A DNA stretch of 64,000 nucleotides, taken from JAJYSO01 sp964495935. GTDB lineage: Bacteria > Bacteroidota > Bacteroidia > Flavobacteriales > Flavobacteriaceae. Positions 42,641 through 52,032 of this stretch are shown one piece after another. The stretch is taken from NCBI GenBank assembly GCA_964495935.1, contig CAZBXQ010000006.1, positions 1 through 64,000 on the forward strand, in the 5' to 3' direction. A program made the position numbers and the translations under genes. The stretch's first letter is position 1; every line of letters begins with the position of its first letter. The notes beneath the pieces were generated by a model. It saw only the letters and a program-made list of their open reading frames with translations. It was not told where the DNA came from and ran no database searches.

Positions 42641-45600
42641 TCAACCAGAGACAATCTTTAACGAACTATATCCTTGCCCATTTCTTTCCAATTGAATTTG
42701 TGTGGCAATACGTTCCTTTAAGGATTCCACATGACTGATTATTCCAATCGTTTTGTTAGAAGCAGCCTGCAGACGCTCCAATGTGTCGAGGGTCTGATCT
42801 AACGTTTCGGGGTCTAAGGTTCCAAAACCTTCATCGATAAACAAACTGTTGATTTGTACATTCTTAGACGCTAAATCAGAAAGTGCGAGGGCCAGAGCCA
42901 GACTCATCAAAAAGGTTTCCCCTCCGGATAAAGTTTGTACAGCGCGTTCCTGGCTTCCCATATCCAAATCGGAGACCACAAGATTATCGGTGTTTTTATC
43001 GGTATTGGGCTTAATGATCAATCGATATCGGCCGCTTATATGTTGAAGCCGTCGATTGGCCAAGGCCAAAAGATGGCGTAATGTCAAATCCTGGGCAAAC
43101 TGATTAAATCGATCACCTTTTGAATCGCCAATGAGCCGGCTCAACAATTTCCAGCGGAAGTTCTCCTTCTGCCGCATATTGATATCTTTTTTTCGTCTTT
43201 CAATCCGTTTCAAGAGCTCATCATCGTTTTTCAGGCATCGATCAAGTTCTTCTCTTGTAGTCGTTTGTTCTGTAATCCGCCCCTTCATCTCTTGAATAGT
43301 CTCCTCCAGCTCTTTAATCAACTGCCCGGATTGGAGCTGCTCCTCCAGCTTTTTTTTACGGTTTTCTTCGGTTCGAATACTCGAGATCAACTCGGCGATC
43401 CGTTTTTCCAACGCCAATCGACTGTCTCTCATCTTTTTGTACTCCGTATTGGGCAATACAACTTCCTGCGCCGCTTTAACCGAAGAATACCCTCGATTCT
43501 CCAGTTTTGGGAGAAGCTCCCGAACCTGCTTCTTAAAAGCTGCCTTTTCCTGCTTTAGTTTTTCTCGATGCTCTTTGAGCCGCAAATTAATGAACTTCAG
43601 ATCCTGGTTTCCTTTCAGCCAGTCCGATTGTAGTCTTTGATAATCTTCCAAAAGATTTTTTCCCTGATAATATTGTTGGAGTTCCTCTTTAATTTGTCGG
43701 CCGCGTTTAAAAATTGACAAGAGCTCATTAAAAACGGGTTGTGCCCGTTCAACCTGTTCCTGTTCTTCCCTTATTTTTCTATAGCGTTGAAGATTTTCGA
43801 TTTCCTCTTCAACCGTTTTGATCTTCTTCTCCCAATTTTGTTCCCGAAGGTCGGCCACTGTATTATATTCCTTGTTAAAAGCAAGCTTCCGAGCCTTTAA
43901 TTTAGTCCTTTCCAGCCGTAGGTTTTCTGCCCGTTCGAGCTCCTGCTCTTTCCAATGTCGTTCTTCTGTTCGTTTTTGAGTCAGGTTCTTTTGATATTGA
44001 TGCAAAGCAGTTTTGGCAATCCTGATCTTCGCCTTTAACTCCTTTTCTTTTTGCGGTGTATGATGCGCATAGGGATGCGTCGTCGAACCGCAAACCAGGC
44101 AGGGCTTACCGTCTTCTAAACGCCTCCTCAAATCTTCCACTTTTGCTGCCATCAACTGATTCTGATAACGCAGATCCAAATTTTCAACCTCTTTATCAGC
44201 CTGTTCTACCTGGTGTTTGAGGTGCTTGATAATACCAGGCAATTCCTTCCCCTTCTCCCGTATTGTGTGTAATCGATTTTCATCTTTCTTAAGCGTTTCC
44301 TGCCAATCTTTTATGAATCTCTGCTCCTTTTGCGCTTCTTTTATAAGTTGCATCCGGTTTTTATAAAGATCGATTTGCCGGTCAAAATCACGGGGAACAA
44401 CTCCATTAAAATAAGCCTCCAGCTCGTTCTTCCTTTTTTTAAATTGAACGGTAACCTGCTCCCATTGCTCCGGGTGAGTCACAAGAAATGTACTGTCTCC
44501 CTGTAGTTCAAGTCCTTCAATCTCCCGCTCAAAAGCTCGTCTCCCCGATCGGTATTGTTCTCCAATGGCCTTCATTTGCTCCTGCAAGGCATTAACTCGG
44601 TTATAAAATGCGTCTAAAGCCGATATCAAAGCCTTTTCTTCTACAGGATTTTGAATAAATTTTTGGATCTTCTGAAGCTGTACGTTCTTCCTTTCTTCAA
44701 AATCCTTCTTCCGGACTAATAATTGAGTTTCCTCTTTTTTTAGCTCTTCCAGTAGCTTCTCCTGATGGGTCCAATCCTGAATCGCAACCGAAAATTCCTC
44801 GATCTGCTCGTGTTTTTTAATCCGCTCTCCATACGTTTCTTCAAATGCCTTCTGCCGAACCTGTTGAGTCCTCAGCTCCCCTTCCTTTTTCTCTAATGCG
44901 CGTTGTTGCTCTCGCAGCTCTTTGCGAAAACGAAGTTGCTCAAGAGCCTCCTCTTTCTTCTTATTCAGACCTTCAATAGCTTTCTTTAAAGCTTTTAACT
45001 CCCGGACTTTTTCCGCTTTCTCTTCCTCTGGCAATATCGCTTCCCGGTCTGCCATGAGCAGCTGTTCTTCTTGCTCGATCTCCTTATTCCGATCGGCATA
45101 TTTACGAAAAGCCCGTATCCCCAGTACCCGATAGATTCCGGTACCGGTGATCTGCTCCAAGAGTTCACTGCGTTCCTTTTTGGGGGCTTTTAGAAATTTT
45201 GAAAATTCCCCCTGTGCCAAAACCACCGATTTGATAAACTGGGAGTAACGCAGCCCGATTAACTCCTCATTTTTTGACGGTATCTCCGATTTTTTATGAC
45301 TCAAACGCCGCAACGGATTCAGCTGTGTTAATTCCATTTCATAATCCCGTAAATTTCCGGTGCGGGTCGTACTGATTTCCCACACTGAAGCAAATTGCCC
45401 GTGTTTACAGCTATACGTAACTTTGGCAAAAGCCTCCTCCTGATTCCGGGTAAGAATAGCTCCTTTTTCATCGACTATAGTCTTTGAAATCTTCCCCAGC
45501 CGGGGTACTTCCCCAAAAAGAGCCAAGGAAATAACATCGAGTAGGGTTGTTTTACCGCTTCCCGTCGGACCGGTAATAGCAAACAGGGGATTCCGTGCAA

Positions 45601-45679
45601 ACTCATCGGCCGTAAAATCAATATGATGTTCTCCCTTCAGGGAATTGATATTCTTAAAATCCAAGCTCAAAATTTTCAT
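42641..45679 (-). CDS. sbcC: SbcC-type nuclease ATPase subunit
   Basis: The 1012-residue SMC-like protein has an N-terminal Walker A GPTGSGKTTLLDVI, long charged coiled-coil stretches, a zinc hook near the middle (KPCLVCGSTTHP), and a C-terminal part with the signature LSGGETFLMSLALALAL and Walker B FIDEGFGTLD. With SbcD it forms the bacterial Mre11-Rad50 homologue that cleaves DNA hairpins and processes double-strand ends. It overlaps sbcD by 4 bp. No neighbouring defence genes are present, so it is the housekeeping complex. Confidence 0.95.
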   Translation of the reverse strand: MKILSLDFKNINSLKGEHHIDFTADEFARNPLFAITGPTGSGKTTLLDVISLALFGEVPRLGKISKTIVDEKGAILTRNQEEAFAKVTYSCKHGQFASVWEISTTRTGNLRDYEMELTQLNPLRRLSHKKSEIPSKNEELIGLRYSQFIKSVVLAQGEFSKFLKAPKKERSELLEQITGTGIYRVLGIRAFRKYADRNKEIEQEEQLLMADREAILPEEEKAEKVRELKALKKAIEGLNKKKEEALEQLRFRKELREQQRALEKKEGELRTQQVRQKAFEETYGERIKKHEQIEEFSVAIQDWTHQEKLLEELKKEETQLLVRKKDFEERKNVQLQKIQKFIQNPVEEKALISALDAFYNRVNALQEQMKAIGEQYRSGRRAFEREIEGLELQGDSTFLVTHPEQWEQVTVQFKKRKNELEAYFNGVVPRDFDRQIDLYKNRMQLIKEAQKEQRFIKDWQETLKKDENRLHTIREKGKELPGIIKHLKHQVEQADKEVENLDLRYQNQLMAAKVEDLRRRLEDGKPCLVCGSTTHPYAHHTPQKEKELKAKIRIAKTALHQYQKNLTQKRTEERHWKEQELERAENLRLERTKLKARKLAFNKEYNTVADLREQNWEKKIKTVEEEIENLQRYRKIREEQEQVERAQPVFNELLSIFKRGRQIKEELQQYYQGKNLLEDYQRLQSDWLKGNQDLKFINLRLKEHREKLKQEKAAFKKQVRELLPKLENRGYSSVKAAQEVVLPNTEYKKMRDSRLALEKRIAELISSIRTEENRKKKLEEQLQSGQLIKELEETIQEMKGRITEQTTTREELDRCLKNDDELLKRIERRKKDINMRQKENFRWKLLSRLIGDSKGDRFNQFAQDLTLRHLLALANRRLQHISGRYRLIIKPNTDKNTDNLVVSDLDMGSQERAVQTLSGGETFLMSLALALALSDLASKNVQINSLFIDEGFGTLDPETLDQTLDTLERLQAASNKTIGIISHVESLKERIATQIQLERNGQGYSSLKIVSG

Positions 45680-46893
45680 TCTTCAATCGGATTTTCAATT
45701 TCTTCCAAAAGTTCTTTAAAAGCCATTTCTATTTCCTTTTTTTCATCCGCCAGAAAATCTTCCTGCTGTATTAATTCATCAAACACTTTTTGAGGCCCTA
45801 ATTCCGCCAAGTGGACCTGTTCCTCAAAAAGCTCACCGGTCTGTTTTTGTTGATTTCTAAATCGTGCACGATGTTTGACAATCTCATATCCCGGTTTAAC
45901 AAAGTGGGCCACCAAGACTTCTAAATCCTGTAGGATTTTAGCCTGATATACGTCTTCAACCAATTCTACCTCGATTAAATTTGACAATCCCTTATGCCCG
46001 GGCAATCTCATCAATGCAGACTGAATATGCTTCAAATCTCCTTTAATCTTAATAAGCTTTCGAAAAGAAGGTACCGGTATAGACCGGGGCTCCCAACTTT
46101 TCTCCGTATCGATTAACAAAATACGTTTGTGATCTTCACGTTCACTAAAAGAGAGTGGAATGGGAGAACCGCTGTAGAAAATACATTGCCTTCCCGAAAC
46201 CCGTTGGGGTTTATGAATATGCCCCAAGGCCACATACGAAAAATAATCTCCAAAAGCCGAGGATCCTACAGCCGCCTGATTTCCAATCTGGATATCCCGC
46301 TCACTATCTGACGATTTTGCCCCCGAAGTAAACAGATGTCCCATGGCAAGAGCCGGAACATCAGGGTATTTTTTACGACAAGCCTCCGAGGCTTCCTTGA
46401 ACACCTGCGAGATTCCTTCTCTCAAAGCTTCCAGACGTTCTTCATAAGTTTTTACAACCGTACGATAAGGAAGATCTGAATTTCGTAAAAATGGAATGGC
46501 AGCAATCAGAACTTCTATTTCACCTTTTTTGTTCTTCAATGGAATCAACGTTTCCTCGATATTTTCGGGGAGTCCGCCTATAACATCCAGATCAAAGGCC
46601 TTCAGCAGTTCACGAGGCGCATTCAGCACTGCCGGAGAATCGTGATTTCCTCCCGTTAAAATGATTTTATCCACTTCTTTTCGCAAAGCGACCAAACTCT
46701 TGTAATATTGACTACGCGCTGCAGAGGAAGGATTGGCGAGATCGAAGACATCGCCGGAAATCAAAACCACGTCCACTCCTTCTTCCCGAATAAATTGAAC
46801 GAGCCAAGTTATGAAACGTTCAAAATCTTCCTGTAAATCGTAATTATGTAGTTTTTTCCCAATATGCCAATCCGCAGTATGAATTATCTTCAT
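45676..46893 (-). CDS. sbcD: SbcD-type nuclease subunit
   Basis: The 405-residue protein has a calcineurin-like phosphoesterase domain with manganese-binding motifs IHTADWHIGKKL, LISGDVFD, LTGGNHDSP and ALGHIHKPQ. A C-terminal region follows that binds SbcC and ends in an acidic tail. It is the nuclease of the SbcCD complex. It precedes sbcC on the minus strand and diverges from the GT2 gene at 46989. Confidence 0.95.
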   Translation of the reverse strand: MKIIHTADWHIGKKLHNYDLQEDFERFITWLVQFIREEGVDVVLISGDVFDLANPSSAARSQYYKSLVALRKEVDKIILTGGNHDSPAVLNAPRELLKAFDLDVIGGLPENIEETLIPLKNKKGEIEVLIAAIPFLRNSDLPYRTVVKTYEERLEALREGISQVFKEASEACRKKYPDVPALAMGHLFTSGAKSSDSERDIQIGNQAAVGSSAFGDYFSYVALGHIHKPQRVSGRQCIFYSGSPIPLSFSEREDHKRILLIDTEKSWEPRSIPVPSFRKLIKIKGDLKHIQSALMRLPGHKGLSNLIEVELVEDVYQAKILQDLEVLVAHFVKPGYEIVKHRARFRNQQKQTGELFEEQVHLAELGPQKVFDELIQQEDFLADEKKEIEMAFKELLEEIENPIEE

Positions 46894-46962
46894 TTTATTT
46901 TCTTTCTGTCATGGTGAAGTGAGTAAATTTATAAATTAAATCCCTGAAAATTCATTTTTAAC

Positions 46963-46970
46963 TACATTTG
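46963..46970 (+). promoter_or_regulatory. Candidate -7 promoter box TACATTTG
   Basis: The box fits TAnnTTTG and ends 18 bp before the ATG at 46989. It supports that ATG over an in-frame TTG inside the box. Confidence 0.5.
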
Positions 46971-46988
46971 CCCCGAACGACCCCCATC

Positions 46989-47705
46989 ATGGACGAGGAA
47001 TTTACCATAATTATTCCGGTTTACAACGAAAAAGACAATCTGCAACGGGTTGAAGAAACAATGACTCAATACCTCCGGAAAGTGTGTAGATCAACTACCG
47101 TTTTATTTGTCAACGACGGGTCATCAGACAACAGTCTCGCCCTGATTGACGAGATCTGCAAACGTCAAAAGGCTTTTCATTATATTTCATTTTCCAAAAA
47201 TCAGGGGCTCAGTGCTGCAATTAAAGCGGGGTTTGATTACGTCAAGACACCTATTGTGGGATATATCGATTCGGATCTCCAAACCAATCCTGAAGATTTC
47301 GACCTTCTATTGCCGGAAATTGATCAGTATGATTTGGTCACCGGGCTGCGAACAGGGCGTAAAGATTCTTTTATTAAAAATACCTCGTCGTGGATTGCCA
47401 ATAGAATTCGACGCTCCTTTACGCATGATGGGATAGACGATACCGGATGCCCGTTAAAAGTAATACGAACAGAATATGCCAAGCGTATCCCCATGTTTAA
47501 AGGGTTACATCGATTTTTACCGGCCATGATTCTCCTGCAAAACGGAAAAATAAAACAGGTTCCGGTAAGACATTATCCCCGTATCGCGGGAAAATCGAAA
47601 TATCACCTCCGGAATCGGCTTTTGGGTCCGCTGGGAGATTGTTTTGCCTATTTATGGATGAAAAAGAAGTATATTAACTACCACGTGGACGGTAAGGATG
47701 AGTAA
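46989..47705 (+). CDS. Family 2 glycosyltransferase (ArnC/DPM-like)
   Basis: The 238-residue protein is a GT-A domain: FTIIIPVYNEKDNLQRV, FVNDGSSDNSLAL and GYIDSDLQTNPEDFDLLL with a DSD metal site. Unlike many relatives it lacks C-terminal membrane helices. It should charge a polyprenyl phosphate with a sugar. The next genes, a double LAB_N membrane protein and a GT39 transferase, make a three-gene unit similar in logic to the Arn system. The start overlaps none; the stop overlaps the next gene by 8 bp. Confidence 0.85.
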   Translation: MDEEFTIIIPVYNEKDNLQRVEETMTQYLRKVCRSTTVLFVNDGSSDNSLALIDEICKRQKAFHYISFSKNQGLSAAIKAGFDYVKTPIVGYIDSDLQTNPEDFDLLLPEIDQYDLVTGLRTGRKDSFIKNTSSWIANRIRRSFTHDGIDDTGCPLKVIRTEYAKRIPMFKGLHRFLPAMILLQNGKIKQVPVRHYPRIAGKSKYHLRNRLLGPLGDCFAYLWMKKKYINYHVDGKDE

Positions 47706-48321
47706 CTGGTGGATTTTTGGGATTGGATTTCTCGCCCAAGGGCTTTTCTCTGCGCGGTTACTCCTCCAGTGGATCGTTTCCGAACGAGCCCAAAAAGTAT
47801 TGACCCCTTCTTTATTTTGGAAAATCTCTTTGATCGCCGCCTTTTTACTCTTTATATACGGAGACCTACGGAATGATTTTGCCATTATGCTGGGGCAGAG
47901 TATCACCTATTTTATTTATATCCGGAACCTTCAACTTCAAAGGGAATGGGAAAAAATACCAAAATTTATGCAGTGGTTCCTATGGGGATTTCCCATATTG
48001 ATCGGGATTTATTTCTTCAATAATAACACTTACGACCTTAGTCGTTTATTTTCCCGGGAAGAAATTGCCCCCTGGTTATTGATTCTGGGAGCCGCCTCAC
48101 AACTTCTGTTTAACTTTCGATTTGTATATCAATGGATCTATTCCGAACGCCAACAAGAATCGAGTTTACCTCTGGGTTTTTGGGCCCTTAGTTTAGCCGG
48201 CTCCGTACTTATCCTTATTTATGCCATCTTTCGTCGGGATCCGGTGTTGTTTATCGGCCAGTTCTTCGGGAGTATAATTTATACAAGAAATGTCATTTTA
48301 ATTCGTCGTACTCATGTCTAA
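47698..48321 (+). CDS. Double LAB_N-domain membrane protein
   Basis: The 207-residue protein has about six membrane helices made of two repeats. Each contains the LAB_N pattern: GLFSARLLLQWIVSER in the first and LLFNFRFVYQWIYSERQ in the second, followed by GQSITYFIYIRNL and GQFFGSIIYTRNV. LAB_N occurs at the N-terminus of some LpxB proteins and alone in glycolipid loci. It overlaps both neighbours by 8 bp. It may present or flip the lipid-linked sugar used by the GT39 enzyme. Confidence 0.82.
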   Translation: MSNWWIFGIGFLAQGLFSARLLLQWIVSERAQKVLTPSLFWKISLIAAFLLFIYGDLRNDFAIMLGQSITYFIYIRNLQLQREWEKIPKFMQWFLWGFPILIGIYFFNNNTYDLSRLFSREEIAPWLLILGAASQLLFNFRFVYQWIYSERQQESSLPLGFWALSLAGSVLILIYAIFRRDPVLFIGQFFGSIIYTRNVILIRRTHV

Positions 48322-49936
48322 ATTTCATCTTCCTTACGGGCTTTGGATTCTTATTGCCGTATTCTTTATTTATTTTGTTAATCTGGATGTTCTCTACATC
48401 AATTTGATGGAAGCCCGAAATATGCTTACCGCCCGGGAAATGGTAGATTTAAACCACTGGATTCTCACCACTCTCGATGGCCTCCCACGCTATGAAAAAC
48501 CACCTTTACCCACTTGGATTACCGCTCTTTTTGGAATGGCTTTCGGTTTCCACAGTTTTGTTGTTATGCGACTTCCGGCGGCTCTTATGAGCCTGTTAAC
48601 CGTATGGATGGTCTATCAATTTGCACAGCTTATTCAATTTTCTAAACGGCAGGCCTTCAATGCCGCTCTTATAATGGCCACCACCTTTTATCTCATTTTT
48701 TCGGGGCGCACCAATCAGTGGGATGTATATACCCATGCTTTTATGATGGTCTCCATTTATTATTTGTGGAAATTCCTTCAAAACGAAAAAAATGATTATA
48801 AAAATGCACTCTTGGCAGCCCTGTTCTTCGGGTTTTCTTTTTTGAGTAAAGGCCCCATTTCACTTTATACCCTCTGGCTTCCTTTTTTAATCAGTTACGG
48901 ATTCACGTATAAATACAAAAAACTGAAATCCAAATGGGGAGCCATAGTAAGTTTCCTACTGGTCGGATTGGGGATTGGTTTATGGTGGTTTATCTATGTT
49001 CGTCTGGCCGATCCGACCGCTTTCATCGAAATTATGAATCGTGAAAGTTCCCGTTGGGGCAATTACAACACGCGTCCCTTCTATTATTACTGGAACTTTT
49101 TTATCCAAACCGGGGTATGGACTGTTCCGGCTTTTATCAGTTTATTATATCCCTATTTAAAAAACCGGGTCATTCACAAAAAGAACTACACTTTTACATT
49201 GTTGTGGACATTATTTTCGGTTTTGCTCCTCTCCTTAGTTCCCGAGAAAAAACCGCGTTACCTGCTCCCGGCATTAATTCCGCTGGCCCTTAACTGCAGT
49301 TTTTATATCCACTACTTATTCCGAAAATTCAAAACCCTACCCCGAAAAGAAAGTTGGGTCGTCTATTTTTATTTTGGCTTGATCGGCCTGATCGGTGTCG
49401 TCTTTCCCCTTGCTGCTTATTTAATATTGGATATATACGGAAGGTTTTGGATTTGGTATTTTTTATCCAGTGTAACCCTATTTGGAGTGGGGATCTGTCT
49501 ATTTTATTACCTAAAACATCAAAAAATTAGTAAAGTTTTTTATCTTACGATAGTTTTAATTTGCGGGGTTATGACTTTGGTTTATCCGCTGACCGATAAT
49601 TTTATTCACAATCCAAAATTCAACACGATCGCCCAGCTCCACCAAAAAGCAAAGAATGAAGGTTTCCAAGTATATGAATACGGGGCATTTGCACCCCAGG
49701 TAATCTGGGAATACGGGAAGCCGATTCCGCAAATCAACGAGCGCGATCCCCAGCTCCCGAATGCATCAAGATTTGGAATTATTGTTCAAAAAGAAGGATT
49801 GGATTACATTCAAAAGCTAAAAAAGGAATATACAATTTTGGACCGGGAACGCTATGATATGAATTATGTACCCTCAACCAAAAACAGCTATAAAGACTGG
49901 TTGGTACGATATTTCTTTTTACTCGAAAAAAAATAG
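48314..49936 (+). CDS. GT39-type membrane glycosyltransferase (ArnT-like)
   Basis: The 540-residue protein has about 11-13 membrane spans. Its first periplasmic loop has LMEARNMLTAREMV and later GLPRYEKPPLPTWITALF, the acidic and KPPL motifs of ArnT/PMT-type enzymes that use polyprenyl-phosphate sugars. A soluble C-terminal part of about 100 residues follows. It probably transfers the sugar made by the upstream GT2 to lipid A or another envelope glycolipid in the periplasm. It follows the LAB_N gene with an 8-bp overlap. Confidence 0.88.
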   Translation: MSKFHLPYGLWILIAVFFIYFVNLDVLYINLMEARNMLTAREMVDLNHWILTTLDGLPRYEKPPLPTWITALFGMAFGFHSFVVMRLPAALMSLLTVWMVYQFAQLIQFSKRQAFNAALIMATTFYLIFSGRTNQWDVYTHAFMMVSIYYLWKFLQNEKNDYKNALLAALFFGFSFLSKGPISLYTLWLPFLISYGFTYKYKKLKSKWGAIVSFLLVGLGIGLWWFIYVRLADPTAFIEIMNRESSRWGNYNTRPFYYYWNFFIQTGVWTVPAFISLLYPYLKNRVIHKKNYTFTLLWTLFSVLLLSLVPEKKPRYLLPALIPLALNCSFYIHYLFRKFKTLPRKESWVVYFYFGLIGLIGVVFPLAAYLILDIYGRFWIWYFLSSVTLFGVGICLFYYLKHQKISKVFYLTIVLICGVMTLVYPLTDNFIHNPKFNTIAQLHQKAKNEGFQVYEYGAFAPQVIWEYGKPIPQINERDPQLPNASRFGIIVQKEGLDYIQKLKKEYTILDRERYDMNYVPSTKNSYKDWLVRYFFLLEKK

Positions 49937-49959
49937 TTTTGTAAACATCAATTTTCATT

Positions 49960-50523
49960 ATGAAACTTTATTTAGTTCGCCACGGACAATCCCAATACAA
50001 TCTCGAAAACCGGTTTACGGGTTTAGCCAATCCGGATTTAACTCCTCGTGGGATCCAAGAAGCTCATAAAACAGGAAAAATATTAACCTCAAAAGCCATA
50101 GAAGTTGCCTTTGTTTCTACTCTTATACGAGCTCGACATACCTTGGATATTATTTTGGAAGAGATTGGAAATCCCAAGATTGAAGTCACTCAAACTGCTG
50201 AACTGAACCCGAGAGATTACGGAAAACTAACCGGGCTCAACAAAGCCGCTTCCGCCAAAAGATATGGAGAAGAACAGGTTCATATCTGGCGTCGGTCATA
50301 TAAAACCCCGCCACCGGGAGGAGAAAGTTTAGAGCAGACTACCAATCGAATTGTTCCTTATTTTGAAACCGTTATTGAGCCTTATTTAGGAAATAAAAAT
50401 GTGCTGCTGGTTGCGCATGGAAATACGCTTAGAGCACTTATCATGTATCTGGAAAATCTCACTCCCGAAGAAATTCGAAAGCGGGAAGTACCCCATGCCG
50501 AGCCGGTAATCTATTCTTTTTAA
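49960..50523 (+). CDS. Histidine phosphatase, phosphoglycerate-mutase-like
   Basis: The 187-residue protein has the phosphohistidine motif LVRHGQSQYNLENRFTG and the second histidine in VAHGNTLRALIMYLE, together with the NPRDYGKLTGLNK insert characteristic of 2,3-bisphosphoglycerate-dependent phosphoglycerate mutases (GpmA). It is shorter than GpmA of enterobacteria, so a related phosphatase activity remains possible. It lies 23 bp after the GT39 gene and probably shares its transcript, which may be accidental. Confidence 0.75.
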   Translation: MKLYLVRHGQSQYNLENRFTGLANPDLTPRGIQEAHKTGKILTSKAIEVAFVSTLIRARHTLDIILEEIGNPKIEVTQTAELNPRDYGKLTGLNKAASAKRYGEEQVHIWRRSYKTPPPGGESLEQTTNRIVPYFETVIEPYLGNKNVLLVAHGNTLRALIMYLENLTPEEIRKREVPHAEPVIYSF

Positions 50524-50590
50524 ACCGTTTTGCCATTGAAACAGGACTACCCGAGCCTGCCCCAATTAAACATTCATTATCAAGTTGCCC

Positions 50591-51934
50591 ATGATTACTA
50601 CACTTCGCGAATTTGACCAGCAACTCTTCCTCTATTTCAATAATCTGGGGCAGCAACATTGGGACTGGTTTTGGTTATTTATAACCAGTAAATGGTCATG
50701 GATTCCCCTGTATATCTTACTGCTGTACCTCTTAGTCAAAAAAGTAGGGTGGCGCATCGCCGGTTACACCTTGTTGACCATCGCCTTACTCATTACTTTT
50801 AGCGACCAGACCGCCAATGTTTTAAAGCACGGCTTTCAGCGTTTGCGACCTTGCCATCTCGATATAGGGGCGCGATCACTGGCTCCCTGCGGCCGGTATG
50901 GTTTTCCCTCTGCCCATGCCTTCAGTTCGATGGCTCTGGCTATTTTTGTCGGAAAATTACTGAAACCGTATTATAAATACGCCTTGGCGACCTTGTTTGT
51001 ATGGTCGATCTTTGTGGGGTACAGCAGGGTCTATGTAGGCGTACACTATCCGGGAGACATCACCGTCGGGTTTATCCTGGGTCTTGGATTGGGACATCTG
51101 TTTTATACGCTCTTCAAGTTTAGTTTTCAAAAAGCCTTCAGCACTGAGCGGCTTCCGATCTATAAACCCTCAAGTACTATTATTCAGGAATTCAACAGCC
51201 CGGATACCTGTTTTTTATGTCGTCGCAATTATTTTCCGATAGGGGTTCTGCTGGCCGTTGCTTTTCTACTTTACCTGCGATCAGAACTCCATCCGGAAGC
51301 TTCCCTTTTAGAAGATACTCCCTATGAAATTTATTATGAAATGTTTGCGGTAGCACTGAGCCTGACAGGAGCCTTCATTCGTATTTTGGTAATCGGATAT
51401 CCCTATCAATACCCTCGTAAAAAATCAAAAAAGCAGAAAGAAGCGTATATTTTAAATACCTCGGGAATTTATTCTCTCGTTCGCCACCCCTTGTATCTGG
51501 GAAACTTTCTTCTCTGGTTGGGAATCACGATCTGGACCGGAAATTACTGGTTTATTTCATCCTTTTGTCTGGCCTATTGGATGTATTATGAATGGATTGT
51601 CAGTGCAAAAGAAAATGTATTGCACCGAAGGTTTGGAAAGCGTTACCGGGACTGGGCACAGCGTACTCCGGCTTTCTTCCCCCGAAGACAAAATTATATC
51701 AAATCCAAAGTGTCCTTTAACTGGAAAAGGGTGCTAAAACGGGAAAGAAATGTGCTTTTCGTACTCTTCCTAACCTTTTGTACCTTCAATGTAGTAGGGG
51801 AATTGGCCGAGCAGGGAACAGATTACAACTACTTTTTAATTCTTATGACCCTCCTGACCGGAATTAGTTGTCTTTTCTTAAACTATCTGAACCTTTTCAA
51901 GGGATTATTAATCAAAGAAAGGGTAAAGGAGTAA
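50591..51934 (+). CDS. PAP2 phosphatase fused to an ICMT/PEMT-like methyltransferase
   Basis: The 447-residue membrane protein has two domains. Residues 1-180 form a PAP2 phosphatase with K79-x6-RP (86-87), PSAH (106-109) and SR-x5-H-x3-D (R146, H152, D156). From about residue 250 follows an isoprenylcysteine-methyltransferase-like membrane domain with SLVRHPLYLG and a later YEWIVSAKE and FGKRYRDW. A CFLC pair lies between them. The pairing suggests removal and methylation of phosphate on an envelope lipid such as lipid A. Start ATG 50591 is preferred to a TTG 6 bp earlier. Confidence 0.8.
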   Translation: MITTLREFDQQLFLYFNNLGQQHWDWFWLFITSKWSWIPLYILLLYLLVKKVGWRIAGYTLLTIALLITFSDQTANVLKHGFQRLRPCHLDIGARSLAPCGRYGFPSAHAFSSMALAIFVGKLLKPYYKYALATLFVWSIFVGYSRVYVGVHYPGDITVGFILGLGLGHLFYTLFKFSFQKAFSTERLPIYKPSSTIIQEFNSPDTCFLCRRNYFPIGVLLAVAFLLYLRSELHPEASLLEDTPYEIYYEMFAVALSLTGAFIRILVIGYPYQYPRKKSKKQKEAYILNTSGIYSLVRHPLYLGNFLLWLGITIWTGNYWFISSFCLAYWMYYEWIVSAKENVLHRRFGKRYRDWAQRTPAFFPRRQNYIKSKVSFNWKRVLKRERNVLFVLFLTFCTFNVVGELAEQGTDYNYFLILMTLLTGISCLFLNYLNLFKGLLIKERVKE

Positions 51935-51980
51935 CAACTGTGTTTCATTTCTGAATATTAGTTTCGCCCGGTATCCATTG

Positions 51981-52011
51981 CCTAAAGGCGACGCAATAAA
52001 TAAATTTTAGG
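51981..52011 (+). repeat. Dispersed repeat copy (GGCGACGCAATAA)
   Basis: CCTAAAGGCGACGCAATAA and the following bases match the copy at 37375 apart from one extra A and a few substitutions. It sits in the convergent spacer between the fusion gene and the second PAP2 gene. Confidence 0.5.
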
Positions 52012-52032
52012 TCCCTTGGATGGATTAAAATA

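Noticed and set aside
42420..42644. Full 74-codon frame upstream of dapA
   Set aside because: The first part is arginine-rich and overlaps the sbcC stop and the promoter box; only the last 32 codons are plausible.
42641..46893. SbcCD as part of an anti-phage defence cluster
   Set aside because: The neighbouring genes are lysine synthesis and envelope lipid genes, with no defence companions.
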